A stretch of DNA of 64,000 nt from Aequorivita echinoideorum (lineage in GTDB: Bacteria; Bacteroidota; Bacteroidia; Flavobacteriales; Flavobacteriaceae), in contig NZ_JAHCTB010000003.1 in assembly GCF_018476645.1 (NCBI RefSeq), forward strand, positions 248,001-312,000, written 5' to 3'. Made by a program: the position numbers and the translations under genes. Positions 16,889 to 25,385 of the stretch are shown piece after piece; position 1 is the first letter of the stretch, and every line of letters starts with the position of its first letter. The notes beneath the pieces are model-generated. The model worked only from the letters and a program-made list of their open reading frames with translations, was not told the origin of the DNA and made no database searches.

Positions 16889-17474
16889 GTTTGATTGCAT
16901 TTTCATAGGCCGCAGGCGTGTCGATATCAGTTGTATCAGTTTGATATTTTGAAATTTTAACGGAATCGGTATATTTTTGAAGAATGGATTTTGCACCTTC
17001 ATCTCCCTTAAGTTTATTTAAATCGGTATAAAATTTTCGCGGGAAAATAGCTGGCACTCCAGCGTGATCGCTATAATTGGTAGCAAGAATACCTTCTTCC
17101 ATGTTGCTGAACGTGTTTATAAGTTTATTCAAATAAGCTGAATTCACAAAAGGTTGATCTGCGAGCATAATCAGAATCCCATCAATTTCATGATGTTTTT
17201 TTTGAAGAAATTCTGTACCAACAGCAAGACTACTACCCAGACCTTGTTCCCAATTTTTATTTTCCAAAACCTCGATATTTTCGAAATTATGGTTATTCAA
17301 AATTTCATTGAAATGCGCGCCCAACACACAAATAATTCTTGAAGCAGAGGTCATTTTGGCAATTTCCAAAGCGTTCCCCAGTAAAGTTGTTTCTTTAAAA
17401 GGCAGCATTTGTTTCTTGCGCTTCATCCTTTTTGAAGCACCTGCCGCAAGTATAATAATACCTATTTTTTTCAA
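16875..17474 (-). CDS. mocA: MocA-like molybdenum cofactor nucleotidyltransferase
   Basis: The product has 199 residues. It starts with the nucleotide-binding loop of the MobA/MocA fold, IILAAGASKRMKRKKQMLPF (residues 7-26), and has ADQP near residue 107. In the xanthine dehydrogenase context, relatives transfer CMP to molybdopterin, giving the cytosine dinucleotide cofactor used by many molybdenum hydroxylases. The gene follows xdhC with 12 bases between them. A guanylyl-transferring MobA is encoded separately at 20987, which supports the division of labour. The CMP preference is inferred from neighbours, not from residues. Confidence 0.82.
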   Translation of the reverse strand: MKKIGIIILAAGASKRMKRKKQMLPFKETTLLGNALEIAKMTSASRIICVLGAHFNEILNNHNFENIEVLENKNWEQGLGSSLAVGTEFLQKKHHEIDGILIMLADQPFVNSAYLNKLINTFSNMEEGILATNYSDHAGVPAIFPRKFYTDLNKLKGDEGAKSILQKYTDSVKISKYQTDTTDIDTPAAYENAIKQKTP

Positions 17475-17486
17475 AGTTTTTTCAAT

Positions 17487-18506
17487 TTAAGAATGAACTT
17501 TGCCAGTTTTGTCTCTCAATGAAGGTATTTCCTTCCTTCTTTTAATTGCGAGTATTTCAGACAAAATAGAGACTGAGATTTCCTCTGGTGTAACGGCTCC
17601 AATGTCAATACCCGCAGGACTGTAAATTCTGTCCAAGAAATCAATATCCAAATCGGGAACTTCCATCAATTCGCCCATCAATTTTTCTTTTCGGTCTGCA
17701 GACCCCAAAATCCCGATATAGAAAGGGTTTGAATTTTTAAGCGTCAATAAAAAATGGAGATCGCGCGCGTAATTGTGGTTCATCAAAACAATTGCTGTGG
17801 AAGCATCGATGGTGAAACCATAATCCTCTTGTGGGTTGAAATGAAAAATTTGTGTTGCACCCGTAAAATTTTCAACCGTTTTTGGATCTTTTGGGGAAGC
17901 CACAATTTTCACATCCCAACCTAAAAGTGCCGCGGCGGCGCATAATTTTACTGCATCGTGTTCCGCGCCAAAAATAAAAATTTGCGAAAGCGCGGGCAGG
18001 GTTTCTATAAAACTTGACCACTTTTTGTGGTTGTGATCTTCGATTTTATTCTGGTGAAATTGCCCGATTTTATTTTCTTCAAAATATAATTCAGTACCAA
18101 ATTCTGAATTGCTCGTTTCTTGCTTGGCGAAAGAAGATATGAGTTGAAATTCCTTTCGATTTTCAATCAATTTTTTGATTCTCTTGTAAAGAAGCATTTC
18201 TACCTTAAAAGGTTCAAGCAAGATATAAAGAATACCCTCGCAGCCTAATCTATATCGGCCATCATAGGTAATCACTTTCGGAATTTCATTTTTGAAAACT
18301 GTTTTTGATTGAAGCAGAACTTCTTTCTCAACACAACCGCCGCTTACCGCTCCCGTCATTGTACCGTCTTCAGCAATTAACATACGCACTCCCGGTTTTC
18401 TGTAGGAAGATCCGTCTAAATAAACCACCGTAGCAAGTACGTTTTTAAGTCCCCGGTTTTGATTGATTACAGCAATATCAAGTATTTTTTTGAATTCGTG
18501 TGTCAT
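17487..18506 (-). CDS. xdhC: XdhC/CoxI family molybdenum-enzyme maturation protein
   Basis: I chose the ATG at 18506 (339 residues, MTHEFKKILD) because it matches the usual family start; an ATG at 18533 would add nine residues. The N-terminal part has SSYRKPGVRMLI and GAVSGGCVE (the CoxI/XdhC signature). The C-terminal Rossmann-like half has FGAEHDAVKLCAAAALLGWD and GILGSADRKEKL. The family binds the cofactor and helps insert the sulfido ligand before the cofactor enters xanthine dehydrogenase-type enzymes. It is divergent from moaD and probably serves the hydroxylase encoded at 26.6-30.4 kb. Confidence 0.9.
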   Translation of the reverse strand: MTHEFKKILDIAVINQNRGLKNVLATVVYLDGSSYRKPGVRMLIAEDGTMTGAVSGGCVEKEVLLQSKTVFKNEIPKVITYDGRYRLGCEGILYILLEPFKVEMLLYKRIKKLIENRKEFQLISSFAKQETSNSEFGTELYFEENKIGQFHQNKIEDHNHKKWSSFIETLPALSQIFIFGAEHDAVKLCAAAALLGWDVKIVASPKDPKTVENFTGATQIFHFNPQEDYGFTIDASTAIVLMNHNYARDLHFLLTLKNSNPFYIGILGSADRKEKLMGELMEVPDLDIDFLDRIYSPAGIDIGAVTPEEISVSILSEILAIKRRKEIPSLRDKTGKVHS

Positions 18507-18584
18507 AAATTTAAAGGTACTATTATACGCCAAATGAATATGCCAAAACGGTCGCTAAATAAATTTCAGTAAAATTAATTTGCT

Positions 18585-18650
18585 TTTGCCTGGTTTTTAA
18601 TAGGCAAATCCCGAACCCGAATGCCGGAAGCTTTAAAAAAAGGAGGGGAT
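18585..18650 (+). other. possible structured leader in the xdhC-moaD gap
   Basis: The 363-base divergent gap contains a hairpin TTTGCC (18585-18590) / GGCAAA (18603-18608). A second pairing is possible between ATCCC (18608-18612) and GGGAT (18646-18650), enclosing a C+G-rich segment in otherwise A+T-rich DNA. Position upstream of moaD would suit a molybdenum-cofactor or molybdate-responsive RNA. I could not match it to the known Moco motif by eye. The rest of the gap shows -7-like boxes TATATTTA, the nearer at 18853-18860. Confidence 0.25.
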
Positions 18651-18869
18651 CTTTTTCAAAAATAATATTTTGCTATTTTTTATTCACGTATAAAGTAAAT
18701 TCCCGTTTCATGATAGCGCATTTTGCCCCAAGAATTTACAACTTTAAAACCAAAACTGAAATTAGAAATTCATTAATCAATTATATGCCGTCTCTTAAGC
18801 CTCAATTTTTGAAATTGTGGAAACTTTATATTTATTTCTGGTGGAGAGACCTTATATTTACAATAAAAA

Positions 18870-19109
18870 ATGAAAATCTTGCTTTTTGGAATTGCCAAAG
18901 AAATCGCTGGAAAAAGCGTTTTGGATGCTTCGGAATTTTCTGAAGCAAAAAATGTGGGCGAGCTAAAAAAAGTTTTCAAGGAAAGATACCCGGAAGCCTC
19001 AAAACTATCTTCATTGGCTATTGCCGTAAACGAAGAATATGCAGAGGATGATCACAAAATTTCAACGGGAGATGAAGTTGCCATAATACCACCAGTGAGC
19101 GGAGGATAA
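18870..19109 (+). CDS. moaD: molybdopterin synthase small subunit MoaD
   Basis: The product has 79 residues with the beta-grasp pattern of MoaD/ThiS and the C-terminal PPVSGG. The final Gly-Gly is adenylated and then carries the thiocarboxylate sulfur used to make molybdopterin. It is the first gene of an eleven-gene run. Its stop overlaps the moaE start by one base (TAATG). Confidence 0.93.
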   Translation: MKILLFGIAKEIAGKSVLDASEFSEAKNVGELKKVFKERYPEASKLSSLAIAVNEEYAEDDHKISTGDEVAIIPPVSGG

Positions 19110-19528
19110 TGAAAAAGAAAATTGAAATTGTCGATTCTATAGATATTTCCAAAATTTATTCGGAATTATCACATCCGGCCAGTGGCGGAATCTGCGTATT
19201 TATTGGCACTGTGAGGGAACAAACGCAACAGCAAACAGTAAACTCGTTGTTCTTTGAAACGTATGAAACCATGGCCGTAAAAGAAATGCACAAGATTGCC
19301 GATGAGGCCACAAAAAGATGGAATCTGAATAGCATTATCCTACAACACGCTGTTGGCAAAAAAAATGTTGAGGAAGCCGTAGTTTTGGTCGGTGCCTCCT
19401 CCCCTCACCGTGATGATTGCTTTACAGCTTGCCGATACTTAATAGACACATTGAAAGAACGTGTGCCCATTTGGAAAAAGGAATTTTTTGAAAATACAGA
19501 TGAAGTCTGGGTAACTCCACATCCTTAA
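19109..19528 (+). CDS. moaE: molybdopterin synthase catalytic subunit MoaE
   Basis: The product has 139 residues. The family signatures FIGTVRE, SSPHRDDCFTACRYLIDTLK and the segment VPIWKKEFF with the catalytic lysines are present. With MoaD it forms the heterotetramer that adds two sulfurs to cyclic pyranopterin monophosphate. The start is fixed by the TAATG overlap with moaD; moaA follows after 16 bases. Confidence 0.95.
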   Translation: MKKKIEIVDSIDISKIYSELSHPASGGICVFIGTVREQTQQQTVNSLFFETYETMAVKEMHKIADEATKRWNLNSIILQHAVGKKNVEEAVVLVGASSPHRDDCFTACRYLIDTLKERVPIWKKEFFENTDEVWVTPHP

Positions 19529-19544
19529 AATACCACAACTTTTA

Positions 19545-20531
19545 ATGCTTATAGACAACCACAATAGAACCATTGATTACTTACGGCTTGCAGTAACAGA
19601 CCGTTGCAATTTGCGCTGTAACTATTGCATGCCAGAAAATGGTATCAATTTCGTGAAAAGTGATCGCTTGCTATCTATTGATGAACTTTATAGGCTCAGC
19701 AAAGTACTTGTGGATCAAGGAATTCGCAAAATACGAATTACCGGTGGTGAACCTTTTATGCGAAAGGATTTAATGATTTTATTACGAAAACTCTCTGCCA
19801 TTCCGCAATTGGAGGATATCAGCATGACGACCAATGCTACGCTCATTGGCAACCACATTTTAGAATTAAAAGAACTGGGAATCAAAAACATCAATGTAAG
19901 TTTGGATGCCATAAATCCCGAAACTTTCAATAGAATTACCCGCAGAAGCCAATTTGAAACAGTTTATGGAAATCTAATAAAACTCATTCAGGAAGGTTTT
20001 AATGTGAAGGTGAATTTTATCGCTTTGGACGGCCAAAATACGGACGATATAATTCCCATTTTAGAGAATTTGACCAAACATTATCCGGTATCCGTTCGAT
20101 TTTTGGAAGAAATGCCATTTAATGGAGGTAGCAAAAAATTTAACGAAATAACTTGGAACCACAGAAAAATTTTTGAACATATAGCTTCACACTATCCCAG
20201 TATTTCAAAAATTTCTTCAGAAAAAACCTCAACTTCCATTAATTACCAAATAGAAGATTTTGCGGGTACATTCGGCATTATTCCCTCATTTACACGCAAT
20301 TTCTGCGGAAGTTGCAATCGACTTCGCATTACCGCAACCGGTGATGTGATTACCTGCCTATATGCCAACGCCAGCAAAAATTTACGGGATATTTTGCGCG
20401 GTGAATCTTCAGAAGAAAAAATAAAGGAAGAAATTCTCGACGCCATAAAACACCGTGCAAAGAACGGTTTTGAAGCCGAAAAAAGAAACAAGAATATTTA
20501 CGAAAATTCAATGACGAGCATCGGTGGATAA
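19545..20531 (+). CDS. moaA: GTP 3',8-cyclase MoaA (radical SAM)
   Basis: The product has 328 residues. The radical-SAM cluster motif CNLRCNYC places cysteines at 21, 25 and 28. ITGGEPFMRKDL follows. The second cluster lies in the C-terminal region (FCGSCNRLRITATGD, then CLY). The protein ends in SIGG, matching the C-terminal GG needed for catalysis in MoaA. It converts GTP to 3',8-cyclo-dihydro-GTP, the first step of cofactor synthesis. The moaC start lies within its last codons. Confidence 0.97.
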   Translation: MLIDNHNRTIDYLRLAVTDRCNLRCNYCMPENGINFVKSDRLLSIDELYRLSKVLVDQGIRKIRITGGEPFMRKDLMILLRKLSAIPQLEDISMTTNATLIGNHILELKELGIKNINVSLDAINPETFNRITRRSQFETVYGNLIKLIQEGFNVKVNFIALDGQNTDDIIPILENLTKHYPVSVRFLEEMPFNGGSKKFNEITWNHRKIFEHIASHYPSISKISSEKTSTSINYQIEDFAGTFGIIPSFTRNFCGSCNRLRITATGDVITCLYANASKNLRDILRGESSEEKIKEEILDAIKHRAKNGFEAEKRNKNIYENSMTSIGG

Positions 20532-20997
20532 AAAACTTTCACATATAAATAAAGAAGGAAATGCAGAAATGGTGGACGTTTCCGGAAAAGAAACCACGGA
20601 GCGAATGGCAGTTGCTACAGGGAAAGTTTTATTTCCTCCTGAAATTTTTCAGCAACTGTCCGCCTCAAATTTTTTGAGCAAAAAAGGAAGCATCACACAA
20701 ACTGCTGTGATTGCGGGCATTCAAGCCGTAAAAAAAACTTCAGATTTAATTCCGTTATGCCATCCGCTTCGGCTTTCAAAAATAGATATCAACATTTCAT
20801 CCGCAGAAAATAGACTTGAAATTGAATGTACGGTAAAATGCAACGAGCGCACGGGGGTAGAAATGGAAGCACTTACAGGCGTTTCCGTTGCTGCACTCAC
20901 CATTTATGATATGGTAAAAGCGCTAAGCCGCGATATTGAAATTTCAGAAATAAGGCTACGGAAAAAAACGGGAGGAAAAAGCGATTATGAAAACTGA
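20524..20997 (+). CDS. moaC: cyclic pyranopterin monophosphate synthase MoaC
   Basis: The product has 157 residues from a GTG start overlapping the moaA end by eight bases. Family motifs are LIPLCHPLRLSKIDI and GVEMEALTGVSVAALTIYDM. It turns the MoaA product into cPMP. It has no C-terminal MoaB/MogA fusion, and no free MogA gene was found in the run. The overlap with mobA by 11 bases continues the tight packing. Confidence 0.95.
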   Translation: MDKKLSHINKEGNAEMVDVSGKETTERMAVATGKVLFPPEIFQQLSASNFLSKKGSITQTAVIAGIQAVKKTSDLIPLCHPLRLSKIDINISSAENRLEIECTVKCNERTGVEMEALTGVSVAALTIYDMVKALSRDIEISEIRLRKKTGGKSDYEN

Positions 20998-21583
20998 ATG
21001 CTACGGATTGGTACTCGCTGGGGGAAGAAGTACGCGAATGGGTGCGGACAAAGGAGAAATTGAATATCATGGCAAACCACACCGCGAATTTTTATATCAG
21101 TTATTGGAAAAATTTTGTGATGAAGTTTTTTTGAGCGTGAGACCGAACCAAACAGAAAATTTGAATCATAATTTTAAAACAATCACAGATACCGATGCAT
21201 TTCGTGGGCCGTTCAATGGTCTCTTCAGCGCACACAAAAAATATCCAAAAGTAGCGTGGTTGGTGGTCGCAACAGATTTACCATTGTTCAATGAAACTGC
21301 GCTCCAGCAATTGATAAAATCACGCAATAAAAACAAAATCGCAACAGCGTTTGCCACAAAACAATCAGGTTTACCGGAACCGCTGTGCGCCATTTGGGAA
21401 CCTTCAGCTTTTTCAAAAGCGGCGTCATTTTTTGAGGAACATCAAAGTAGCTGCCCAAGAAAATTTCTCATAAATTCAGATATTGAATTGATTTTTCCTG
21501 AAAATGATGATGTTTTAATCAATGCAAACAAACCGGAAGAATATCAATTAGCTTTAAAAAAACTACAAATTATTGAACCCTAA
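20987..21583 (+). CDS. mobA: molybdenum cofactor guanylyltransferase MobA
   Basis: The product has 198 residues. The N-terminal motif LAGGRSTRMGADKGEIEY is the GTP-binding loop of MobA, and ATDLP near residue 100 is the metal-binding turn. It attaches GMP to molybdopterin to give the guanine dinucleotide cofactor of the DMSO reductase family. No such reductase is encoded in this window, so the client must be elsewhere. Neighbour overlaps on both sides indicate one transcript. Confidence 0.92.
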   Translation: MKTECYGLVLAGGRSTRMGADKGEIEYHGKPHREFLYQLLEKFCDEVFLSVRPNQTENLNHNFKTITDTDAFRGPFNGLFSAHKKYPKVAWLVVATDLPLFNETALQQLIKSRNKNKIATAFATKQSGLPEPLCAIWEPSAFSKAASFFEEHQSSCPRKFLINSDIELIFPENDDVLINANKPEEYQLALKKLQIIEP

Positions 21584-22661
21584 ACGCTACATACGCCAAA
21601 CTTCTCTGAAGGAATTTGGTAGTGTGAGCCAGAAAAAATTGTCGCTCGCAAAAGTTTTGGTCGTTGGTGTGGGCGGTCTGGGAGTTCCGGTTCTTCAATA
21701 CCTCAACGCAATGGGAGTGGGCACTTTGGGCGTAATTGATAACGATTTTATCCATTTGGCGAACCTACAACGCCAAGTTTTATATTCTGAAAATGATCTT
21801 GGAAAAAGTAAAGCTGAAGTTGCTTCAAAAAAATTGAAAGCCCAAAATAGTGAGACAAATTTTATCATTTTCAAAGAAAAATTGCAAACAGAAAATGCAC
21901 TTAACATTATTGAAAAATTTGATATAATTGTTGATGCTTCTGACAATTTTCCCACACGCTATTTAATCAATGACGCTTGTGTAATTTCGAATAAACCTTT
22001 TGTTTATGGGGCTCTTCAAGCATTTGAAGGTCAAGTGAGCGTGTTTAATTATAAAAATGGTCCCACATATAGATGCTTATTTCCAAAGATGCCATCTGCG
22101 GAAGAGATCCCGGACTGTAACGTTAATGGAGTTTTAGGCGTTATTCCAGGAATTATTGGTTGTCTGCAAGCATTGGAAGTTGTGAAAATAATTACTGAAT
22201 TAGGTGAAATACTTTCAGGAAAATTATTGCTTTTTGATGGATTAACCCAAAAACAACAAAGCATAAATTTTAAGCTGAAACCAGAAAATTTACAGATTTC
22301 CGAACTTCAAAGTAATTATGGTTTCAATGAATCTTCACAGATAAATTCAATTTCAGCAACAAATTTTTTGAAACTTCAGAATTTTGATGATTTTCAAGTG
22401 ATTGACGTTAGAAATGCAGATGAAATAGATTTTCAAAAACAGAAAAAATTATTTCCAAAAAACTGGATACATATTCCGTTGACTGATTTGGAACGAAGAA
22501 TATCTGAGATAAATCTTCAGCAGAAAACGTATTTTGTGTGCCAATCGGGAGTTCGCAGTAAAAAGGCCATTTCACTATTGAAAAACAATTCTTCCCCAGA
22601 AAATTTGATCAATATTGAAGGTGGAATGAACGCATTGAACGAAATTTCGATTAAAATATGA
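21573..22661 (+). CDS. moeB: MoeB/ThiF-type sulfur-carrier adenylyltransferase with C-terminal rhodanese domain
   Basis: The product has 362 residues from a TTG start overlapping mobA by 11 bases. The start MNPKRYIRQTSLKEFG is typical of HesA/MoeB/ThiF proteins. The ATP-binding motif VVGVGGLGVPVLQYLNAMGV lies near residues 30-49. The C-terminal rhodanese domain (about 265-362) carries the active-site loop CQSGVRSK. It adenylates the MoaD C-terminus and probably supplies sulfur through its own rhodanese domain. The usual zinc CxxC pairs of E. coli MoeB are not evident. Confidence 0.9.
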   Translation: MNPKRYIRQTSLKEFGSVSQKKLSLAKVLVVGVGGLGVPVLQYLNAMGVGTLGVIDNDFIHLANLQRQVLYSENDLGKSKAEVASKKLKAQNSETNFIIFKEKLQTENALNIIEKFDIIVDASDNFPTRYLINDACVISNKPFVYGALQAFEGQVSVFNYKNGPTYRCLFPKMPSAEEIPDCNVNGVLGVIPGIIGCLQALEVVKIITELGEILSGKLLLFDGLTQKQQSINFKLKPENLQISELQSNYGFNESSQINSISATNFLKLQNFDDFQVIDVRNADEIDFQKQKKLFPKNWIHIPLTDLERRISEINLQQKTYFVCQSGVRSKKAISLLKNNSSPENLINIEGGMNALNEISIKI

Positions 22662-22662
22662 T

Positions 22663-23436
22663 ATGAAAAACCACACCCTTTCATATAAAACTGGAATTTA
22701 TTTTTTCTTCCTAATTGCTTTTCTTTTTAGTAGTTGCGCTGAAAAAAGAGTAGATAAAATTAGAATTGCAACTGCTGCGAATATGCAATTTGCAATGAAT
22801 GATCTTGCGGAAAAATTCAAGGAAAATACTGGGATTGAAAGTGAAATTTTGACAAGCTCTTCCGGAAAACTTACCGCACAAATCGAGGCAGGTGCACCAT
22901 TTCATATATTCGTTTCGGCAGATATGAAATATCCGAATACGCTTTTCAACAAAGGCTTCGCAGACGAAAAACCAAAAATTTATGCTTACGGAAATCTGGT
23001 TTTGTGGACACTAAATAATTCAATTAATCTTACACTGGAAAATTTGCTCGACCCGAATGTGAAACATATAGCAATCGCGAATCCACAGACGGCGCCATAC
23101 GGTCGCGCAACTGAGGAATATCTACGAAAATCAGGAATTTATGATAGCTTGCGGCCAAAATTTGTTTACGGCGAAAGCATTTCCGTGGTAAATCGTTATA
23201 TCCACTCCCGCTCCGCAGAAGTTGGATTCACCGCAAAATCTGTTGTTCTTTCGCCACAAATGAAAAACGAGGGAAAATGGATTGAAATTGCCCAAGAAAA
23301 TTATGGCAAAATTGAGCAGGGCGCGCTTTTGCTGAAAAATAAAAGCAATGAAGAAAATGCGAAAAAATTCTATGATTTTCTATTTTCTGATGAAGCGAAG
23401 CTTATTTTGGAACGTTATGGATATTCAACAAAATGA
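22663..23436 (+). CDS. modA: molybdate ABC transporter substrate-binding lipoprotein ModA
   Basis: The product has 257 residues. A lipobox ends at FSSC, so the protein is anchored by its lipid in the periplasm. Family patterns include ATAANMQFAMNDLAEKF, TSSSGKLTAQIEAGAPFHIF and ADMKYP, typical of ModA/WtpA-like binders that hold molybdate or tungstate. It starts one base after the moeB stop and overlaps the next gene by four bases. Confidence 0.95.
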   Translation: MKNHTLSYKTGIYFFFLIAFLFSSCAEKRVDKIRIATAANMQFAMNDLAEKFKENTGIESEILTSSSGKLTAQIEAGAPFHIFVSADMKYPNTLFNKGFADEKPKIYAYGNLVLWTLNNSINLTLENLLDPNVKHIAIANPQTAPYGRATEEYLRKSGIYDSLRPKFVYGESISVVNRYIHSRSAEVGFTAKSVVLSPQMKNEGKWIEIAQENYGKIEQGALLLKNKSNEENAKKFYDFLFSDEAKLILERYGYSTK

Positions 23437-23831
23437 ATAGAATTCCCGCAGAAATAACAGCCATAAATACTGCTGGAAATCTCTCGGAAGTCCAATTGAC
23501 TTCCGGTGAAATAAAATTTACGGTTCTTTTAGTTGAAACGCCAGAGACCGCGCCTTATTTGAAAATTGGCTCTCGAATGACATTGTTGTTCAAAGAAACT
23601 GAAGTTATTCTAGCCGAAAATTCCGCAGTCAACGTAAGCATCCAAAATAGATTTCATGGAACAATTTCAGAAATAAAAAAAAGTGAAATTCTTTCCGAAA
23701 TTATTTTAAAAACTGCGGTTGGAACGGTGAAATGCTTAATTTCCACTTCCCAGCTTGCAACTCTTCCGTTTTATGAAGGACAAGAAGTTGCTATCTTCGT
23801 AAAAGCCAATGAAATTATGTTATCCGAATGA
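23433..23831 (+). CDS. TOBE/Mop-domain protein (molybdate-binding)
   Basis: The product has 132 residues, enough for two Mop repeats of about 65 residues. Both begin with the pattern N-R-x-x-G/A-x-I (MNRIPAEITAINTAGNLSEV, then NRFHGTISEIKKSEILSEI). Mop domains bind molybdate in oligomers (molbindins) or regulate ModC. Its place between modA and modB, with ATGA overlaps on both sides, suggests storage or transport control. I could not tell which. Confidence 0.85.
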   Translation: MNRIPAEITAINTAGNLSEVQLTSGEIKFTVLLVETPETAPYLKIGSRMTLLFKETEVILAENSAVNVSIQNRFHGTISEIKKSEILSEIILKTAVGTVKCLISTSQLATLPFYEGQEVAIFVKANEIMLSE

Positions 23832-24499
23832 TTTGGGAATCTTTATGGTTGACTTTTAAACTAGCATTTGTAACAACAATTTTGCTTTTTTTGTTGGGAA
23901 CACCGCTTGCTTATTGGCTATCGCGCACGAAAACACGAAGCAAACCTATTTGGGAAGCGTTGATTAGCATGCCATTAATTTTGCCTCCAACCGTTTTAGG
24001 TTTTTATTTGCTCGTGGCTTTCGGGCAATCTAGTTTCCTGGGTAGTTTTCTTCAAAATTTATTAGGCCTTAATATGGTTTTTTCTTTTGAAGGTCTGGTT
24101 TTTGCCTCTATAATTTACAGTCTCCCATTTATGATTCATCCCATTCAGGCTGGATTTTCTGGTCTTCCCATTCACTTAAAGGAAGCCTCTTACAGTTTGG
24201 GAAAATCAAAAACCATTACATTTTTTAAGGTTTTGCTTCCCAATATAAAACCGGCGCTCCTCACAGGAATCGTGCTTTCATTTGCGCATACCATTGGTGA
24301 ATTTGGTGTGGTTTTGATGATTGGCGGCAACATTCCCAGTGAAACCCGGGTGGCGTCCATTGCCATTTACGATGAAGTGGAATCGCTTAACTACGCTGCT
24401 GCCAACCAACTTTCCCTTATTTTATTTGTAATTAGTTTTGCTATTTTGCTTGGAGTTTATTTGCTGAATAACAACACGTTTAAAAGTTTTTGGAAATGA
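23828..24499 (+). CDS. modB: molybdate ABC transporter permease ModB
   Basis: The product has 223 residues with about five or six transmembrane helices. The ABC-coupling segment EASYSLGKSKTITFFKVLLP and the motif HTIGEFGVVLMIGGNIP are characteristic of ModB. It forms the membrane channel with ModC on the cytoplasmic face. Overlaps with both neighbours are four bases or fewer. Confidence 0.95.
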   Translation: MIWESLWLTFKLAFVTTILLFLLGTPLAYWLSRTKTRSKPIWEALISMPLILPPTVLGFYLLVAFGQSSFLGSFLQNLLGLNMVFSFEGLVFASIIYSLPFMIHPIQAGFSGLPIHLKEASYSLGKSKTITFFKVLLPNIKPALLTGIVLSFAHTIGEFGVVLMIGGNIPSETRVASIAIYDEVESLNYAAANQLSLILFVISFAILLGVYLLNNNTFKSFWK

Positions 24500-25371
24500 T
24501 AAAAGCGACCCTCCAAAAAACACTGAATTCTGCTGAAGGCAAAATGCTTTTGGATGTTTCAATGGATTTGGAACAAGGTGATTTTGTTGTTATTTATGGA
24601 AATTCCGGTGCCGGAAAAACTTCCATTTTGAGAATGATTGCGGGTTTGCTTTTACCTGAAAATGGGACAATTGAAGTTAATGGAAGTACGTGGTTTCACG
24701 CTTCCAAAAAAATTAATCTTTCTCCGCAAAAGCGAAATATTGGTATCGTTTTTCAAGATTATGCGCTTTTTCCAAACATGACGGTTGAGGAAAATTTGAA
24801 TTTTGCGCTTGGTAAAAATCAAAATAGAGATTTTGTGGAAGAGCTTTTAAACTTAATGGAACTTGAGAATTTAAGAGGACAGAGACCCCAAAATCTTTCT
24901 GGAGGTCAGCAACAACGCGTTGCTTTGGCGCGTGCTTTGGTTCGCAAACCTGAAATTTTATTTCTTGACGAGCCACTTTCTGCACTTGATCACAAATTGC
25001 GAAATAGATTACAGGACTATATTTTGCAAGTCCATAAAAAATACAATTTAACCACAATTTTGGTCAGCCACGATCCAGGCGAAATCATTAAAATGGCCAA
25101 CAGAGTCTTGGTTTTGGAACAAGGAAAAATCACCAAAATAGGCACTCCGCTAGAGGTTTTCAGTTCCAAGAAATTAAGCGGCAAATTTCAGTTTACCGGA
25201 GAAGTTTTGGCGATAGATCGAGAAAGTTTGGTTTCAATTTTACATATTTTAATAGGAAATAACGTAATAAAAACGGTATGTTCTACTGACGAAATTTTGA
25301 ATATCTCTGCCGGGGATAAGGTTGTGGTGGCTTCAAAAGCGTTTAACCCCGTTGTAACAAAAATCGAATAA
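24496..25371 (+). CDS. modC: molybdate ABC transporter ATP-binding protein ModC
   Basis: I chose the ATG at 24496, which overlaps the modB stop as ATGA; a TTG at 24490 would add two residues. The product has 291 residues. Walker A is GNSGAGKT, the signature is LSGGQQQRVALARAL and Walker B is ILFLDEPLSALD. The last 70 residues form a single TOBE-like domain, shorter than the tail of classic ModC (about 350 residues). It powers molybdate uptake. Confidence 0.93.
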   Translation: MIKATLQKTLNSAEGKMLLDVSMDLEQGDFVVIYGNSGAGKTSILRMIAGLLLPENGTIEVNGSTWFHASKKINLSPQKRNIGIVFQDYALFPNMTVEENLNFALGKNQNRDFVEELLNLMELENLRGQRPQNLSGGQQQRVALARALVRKPEILFLDEPLSALDHKLRNRLQDYILQVHKKYNLTTILVSHDPGEIIKMANRVLVLEQGKITKIGTPLEVFSSKKLSGKFQFTGEVLAIDRESLVSILHILIGNNVIKTVCSTDEILNISAGDKVVVASKAFNPVVTKIE

Positions 25372-25385
25372 TTAAAAATAACGAT

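Noticed and set aside
16745-17002. 85-codon minus-strand frame crossing the end of the MocA-like gene
   Set aside because: It overlaps the real gene in another frame, runs through the terminator and tandem repeat, and has no start context or family similarity.
18534-18869. Known Moco or TPP riboswitch in front of moaD
   Set aside because: The conserved core sequences I can recall for TPP (CTGAGA, ACCTGA) are absent, and I could not match the Moco motif; kept only as a low-confidence structured leader.
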